From: Neospora caninum Liverpool
Lineage: Eukaryota > Apicomplexa > Conoidasida > Eucoccidiorida > Sarcocystidae
Reading direction: 5' to 3'
DNA: 64,000 nucleotides
Assembly: GCF_000208865.1 (NCBI RefSeq)
Contig: NC_018389.1
Coordinates: forward strand, 62,001 to 126,000
The notes under the pieces were generated by a model. The model saw only the letters and a program-made list of their open reading frames with translations. It was not told the DNA's origin and searched no databases. The translations under genes and the position numbers were made by a program. This document shows positions 60,960 through 64,000 of the stretch, piece by piece (the stretch's first letter is position 1; each line of letters begins with the position of its first letter).

Positions 60960-61105
60960 AAGCTCTCTTCTAGCATATTATGCACTGTTAAAAGTAATAC
61001 CATCCAAAACCGGTTGTTTGCTACAAAGATAATCAGAGTAATCTGGGATCCTTCTCGGCATAACGTTAAATTCACGTTCTTGTTGCTCACACGTGGAAAT
61101 TCGCC
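60960..61105 (+). pseudogene. NUMT candidate: cytochrome b fragment with frameshift
   Basis: On the plus strand, bases from about 60970 read LAYYALLKVIPSKTG, very like the cytochrome b segment FYAMLKTIPSK. After a shift of frame near 61018 the next codons read KFTFLLLTRGN, similar to the following cytochrome b helix end (LFLLAEQRN). The orientation is opposite to the fragment at 60764-60850, so the pair is rearranged relative to an intact gene. No start codon or continuous frame exists; it is a non-functional fragment. Confidence 0.6.
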
Positions 61106-61168
61106 GAGGGCGACAGCCGCATCGAAGGTGTTCCTGTTGGGTTCAGGCACACTAGGTCACTTGCCGCA

Positions 61169-61183
61169 GGGGGGGGGGGGGGG
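61169..61183. repeat. G15 homopolymer
   Basis: Fifteen G in a row follow TTGCCGCA, about 290 bases before the likely kinase start codon. Confidence 0.95.
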
Positions 61184-61474
61184 AACGGAGCGTGCGCGAA
61201 GTGACCAGGGGTATGCGTTAAACCCCCAGCATTCGGATTTGTTCCCGTCTCTGTGCGCGGCGTTGATTTAATGATCGAGGAAAGAGAGTGTACAGTTTGT
61301 TGCGCGGCAGCTCTTGGGTTTTCGAAGTCGTTTTTTTTCACATTGTTCATTGCCCTCGATCCCGCGTCCCGCCGTCGCGAGAAACGTTTAGATTGCTGTC
61401 TGGGGGACCGGTTTCGTAGCCCGACGTCACTGACCTGTTTTCAGTGTTTTCTCGGGTATACTGGTCGCGTAGAT

Positions 61475-63611
61475 ATGGAAGGATCTTTTCGCTCCTCGGT
61501 TGGGAGGAGCGGCTGTACTGTTTCTGGCTGCCAGGGGCACGGTTCTATCGAGGTCTTGCGTCCCAAGCCTCCGCCGGCGTCGTTTTCAAACGGCGGAAAG
61601 AAGCTTACGATGCGGGTCTTCGTGTCGCTTTTAGGCTTCCTCTGCCTCCATTCATGGCTGACGCCACCGTTTCTGTCAGGCGCTTGCCTCGTGTTTCTTG
61701 TCGCGAGTGGCGCCTCGGCAGAGCCCTCGAACAGTTCCGGTGTACATACAGCCGCCGGTCCGAGGGCCGCGTCGATGCGCTTGCGTCGCAGTGGAACGTT
61801 TTTCCCGCAAGGCCGCCGGCTCTCTGAAGCGTCTCAACCGCAAATAGATAGAGTGGAAGATGGCCTCTCTTCAGGCAAGGAGGACGGGCTGCGCCACCGG
61901 AGTGACGAACAGCTGATGGCTGATGTCGCCAGAGTGCGGTCTTTCATTGGATGCTGCGTCAAGGGCTGGGAGAAACTCCCGGCAGACGCAATAGACGTTA
62001 CGGTTCTCTCCGGGGGGTTGAGCAATCGGCTTTTCGCAGTTGAAGCTGTCCCGCCCGTGCCGTCGGGTAACGGGAACGACCCGGATGCAGACGAAAGACA
62101 ACCCCGGCAACACAGGCACTGCCCGTGCGACAGTCGGAAAGAGCAATCTTCGACCGCCCCAGACTCCAGGTCGCCTTACCCGGCGTGGGACGCCACTACC
62201 CCCCCGCAACGAGTGCTCGTTCGCCTCTACGGTCATGGCCAAGAACACTCTTTTTTTGACGCATCTGAAGAACGCCGGGTGTTCAAAATTCTGGGCGAGC
62301 TGGGCATCGCACCGAAATGCCTGGCTGAGTTCCCAGTGAGGAGGCGGCACGGACAAATGGACACGGCGGGGGGGAAGATGAGCACTTGAACTGGCGGGCC
62401 AAACCGATCTGTTATCCGGAGGCGACAGGCATCGAAGCTGTCGAAGAACGGCTGCTCTCGATTTCTGTTATTACGCGTTTTAGCCGGGAGCGACCACGGT
62501 TCCTCAGATGCTCGGGTGATCCGTGCCGGACATACTTCGCGGTGGAGACCGCAGGTTTCCATGTGCGATGCGTTTGTCTCCCGGACGCAACGCAGTCGCC
62601 GCTGATGCGTGACGGGACCGTAGCGAGTCCGTCCGTTGTTAGTGTAACGGGATATTGTCTGTGTGCAAATGATCCGCGAGCCAGAGCTGCATGCCTCGGA
62701 TCGAACAAACAGAGGAAAGGGTGCGTTCCGTCCCTTTGGATCAGTGTGCAGCGGCACAAAAACTAAGCGAACCTTCGTCTTCCCGCTGCGTTGCCCGCCC
62801 GGCTCTCGACAGGGTGAATTCTGAGCTGAGGCGTTCCGTGGTGCGTTCCTGTGTACAGGGTGGTAGGGTCGAGACTTGGATCACGGGCGAAGCCCTGAAA
62901 CGGACGGATTTGCAGAACGAAGCGGTGCAGTCCCGGATCGCTACCATTGTGAGACGTCGTTCTCAGCGTGGACACGCTCCCTAGCGACTTCGTTCACATC
63001 GTCGTGCAATGCGCGAGGGGCGCGAAGGGCGCGAGGTGGTGGAGTGTTGCGATCGGATGCGTAGAGCGCGCAGTCGCATGGTCTTGGCGTTTGAGGAACC
63101 ACTCAGGTTGGAGCGTCGGTACCCAGTTTTGCGTCGCTCGTTCCTGGCGTCTCGCAGACGCGACCTCACCCTCACCCTGTCCTGCGTTGTTTCTCAGCTC
63201 GGAAACTTCCACCAAATTGGCCTTCCGCGATCGTCGGAAAGTGCTTCCGCGGCCGACCCTGCTTGGTGTCGATGGGTTCAGCAATTGCCAAAGGTGTTCT
63301 CGGAGCGCATCGACAGCGAGGAATGCCAAGCTGAGCATGCCCGGCCCCGTTGCGACTTCGCGTTCTGCCGCCTCGATGCCTGGGGCGCAACTGCAAGGGA
63401 AGGGCCGGCAATGAGGCTCTTAACCAGATCTCAGATTCCCGCTTTAAAGGTAGCCCTCTCTCGAGAGGCGTCGCCTGACGCCCACGAGGCCGGTGTCGTT
63501 ACACCTGTGGTCGCCGGGCCTTTGTCGCTGTTGTCGGACGCGGAGAAACGCCGGCTGGACGAAGTCGGCCTGGTCCAGTATTACCAGGAAGAAGCGAAGA
63601 AACTCGAGCAG
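61475..63611 (+). CDS. Choline/ethanolamine kinase, N-terminal part (gene runs off the right edge)
   Basis: Exons: 61475-62335, 62859-62948, 63198-63611, all phase 0 GT-AG; a donor CAG|GTACGC ends the last one, so 455 codons are in the window. Choline kinase phosphorylates choline (or ethanolamine) with ATP, the first step of the CDP-choline pathway. VTVLSGGLSNRLFAV is the family's nucleotide-loop region, followed by RVLVRLYG, then EERRVFKILGELGIAPKCLA, GGRVETWITGEAL and LGNFHQIGLP. The catalytic Brenner-type motif would lie beyond the edge. Residues from about 46 (MRVFVSLLGFLCLHSW...) form a hydrophobic segment of some 35 residues, as described for the Toxoplasma choline kinase. A polar insert of about 50 residues splits the SNRLF and LVRLYG strands. 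The start is uncertain: ATG at 61271 is also in frame, and ATG 61610 precedes the hydrophobic segment. Confidence 0.88.
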
Positions 63612-64000
63612 GTACGCGACGCAAAGATGTGGGGCGTAGAGTGAGGAATCGTGACGAACTGCATCTTTACCCCTTCCGGTTCGTGGTTCGCCGTGTGGCA
63701 CATTGTCGCCGGTCTTCGTGGACCGCTCTTTTAGTAACTTGGAGCTACGAAACAATCTTGCATGCGGCGCCACGACACAGCGGTATCGGTGGTCCTGTCT
63801 CGCTCTCGTTGCCGTGCGCCTCCAAGGTAATACACCTCGAAGAACCAGAACGCGCTGGCAGGAGCATGTGGCCCATGACTGGGCCCCGTTTTACTGTCTG
63901 CAGGCCACGTGTGTTAACTGAGAGAAAGTTTTAATGGCTCGGAGGGCAGTTTGCTGACACGACGCGCAACCCTACCGGTCTTTTCTGGGATCCTGCCTCG
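63612..64000 (+). other. Probable intron of the choline kinase gene; no further exon recognised
   Basis: The stretch begins with the donor GTACGC. I found no segment with the ATP-binding or catalytic motifs of the kinase C-lobe. A plus-strand frame at 63629-63934 is open but not kinase-like. Confidence 0.5.

Larger units (their letters stand above)
58675..61474. other. Intergenic spacer between PPWD1 and choline kinase, with mitochondrial-like inserts
   Basis: The region follows the PPWD1 stop and precedes the first likely start of the kinase gene. Open frames of 60-190 codons at 59.3-60.9 kb show no domain and shift composition mid-frame. An AT-rich block at 60740-61105 stands out and is annotated separately. 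An exon-like end with donor GAG|GTAAGC at 60744 and an acceptor TTTTCAG at 61443 could frame a 5' UTR intron of the kinase gene, unproven. Confidence 0.5.

Noticed and set aside
1..64000. tRNA genes, rRNA, CRISPR arrays and intact transposons
   Set aside because: No cloverleaf with a T-loop consensus, no conserved rRNA segment, no regularly spaced direct repeats with unique spacers, and no transposase or reverse transcriptase motif was seen on reading; a dedicated scan was not possible.

Overview
The window looks like nuclear DNA of a tissue-cyst coccidian apicomplexan (Toxoplasma, Neospora or a close relative). Evidence: intron-dense genes with GT-AG junctions, two AP2-domain proteins of the apicomplexan kind, a choline kinase with an N-terminal hydrophobic segment, many TA microsatellites in introns, and short AT-rich fragments that resemble mitochondrial cytochrome b. 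The species cannot be fixed from the sequence alone. Gene models below were built by hand, joining open frames at GT and AG sites so that phase is preserved. Annotators should treat UTRs and first exons as unknown unless stated.

Layout, left to right. A minus-strand hypothetical gene (start codon at 3132) runs off the left edge and carries a 66-bp perfect palindrome in an intron. After about 4.7 kb without a supported gene comes a plus-strand six-exon gene (7797-10320) for a secreted protein of unknown function. It faces a minus-strand AP2-domain gene (11223-12419). A minus-strand gamma-SNAP gene (14247-16343) follows. Across a 4.2-kb divergent spacer lies a plus-strand three-exon ApiAP2 gene of 1278 codons (20497-24771). 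After a 4.4-kb spacer comes an 18-exon VPS16 gene (29123-40561, 938 aa), convergent with a minus-strand ankyrin-repeat gene (42859 to at least 47809). Divergent from that is a 13-exon PPWD1 gene, encoding a WD40-cyclophilin fusion (50334-58674, 773 aa). After a 2.8-kb spacer holding mitochondrial-like fragments, the N-terminal two thirds of a choline/ethanolamine kinase gene (61475 onward) runs to the right edge.

How the genes relate: two encode membrane-fusion factors, gamma-SNAP (recycling of SNARE complexes with NSF) and VPS16 (HOPS/CORVET tethering core); in Apicomplexa these serve endosome-like traffic to secretory organelles. The choline kinase starts the CDP-choline route to membrane phospholipid. 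PPWD1 is a spliceosome-associated prolyl isomerase. The AP2 proteins are likely nucleic-acid-binding regulators. I see no operon-like logic; the genes are probably independent neighbours.

Repeats: TA-rich tracts cluster between 30 and 57 kb, mostly in introns of VPS16, the ankyrin gene and PPWD1. Three minisatellites (GA-rich 38.8-39.1 kb, TA-rich 44.25-44.8 kb, CT-rich 46.1-46.35 kb) also sit in introns. No rRNA, tRNA, CRISPR array or intact transposon was recognised.
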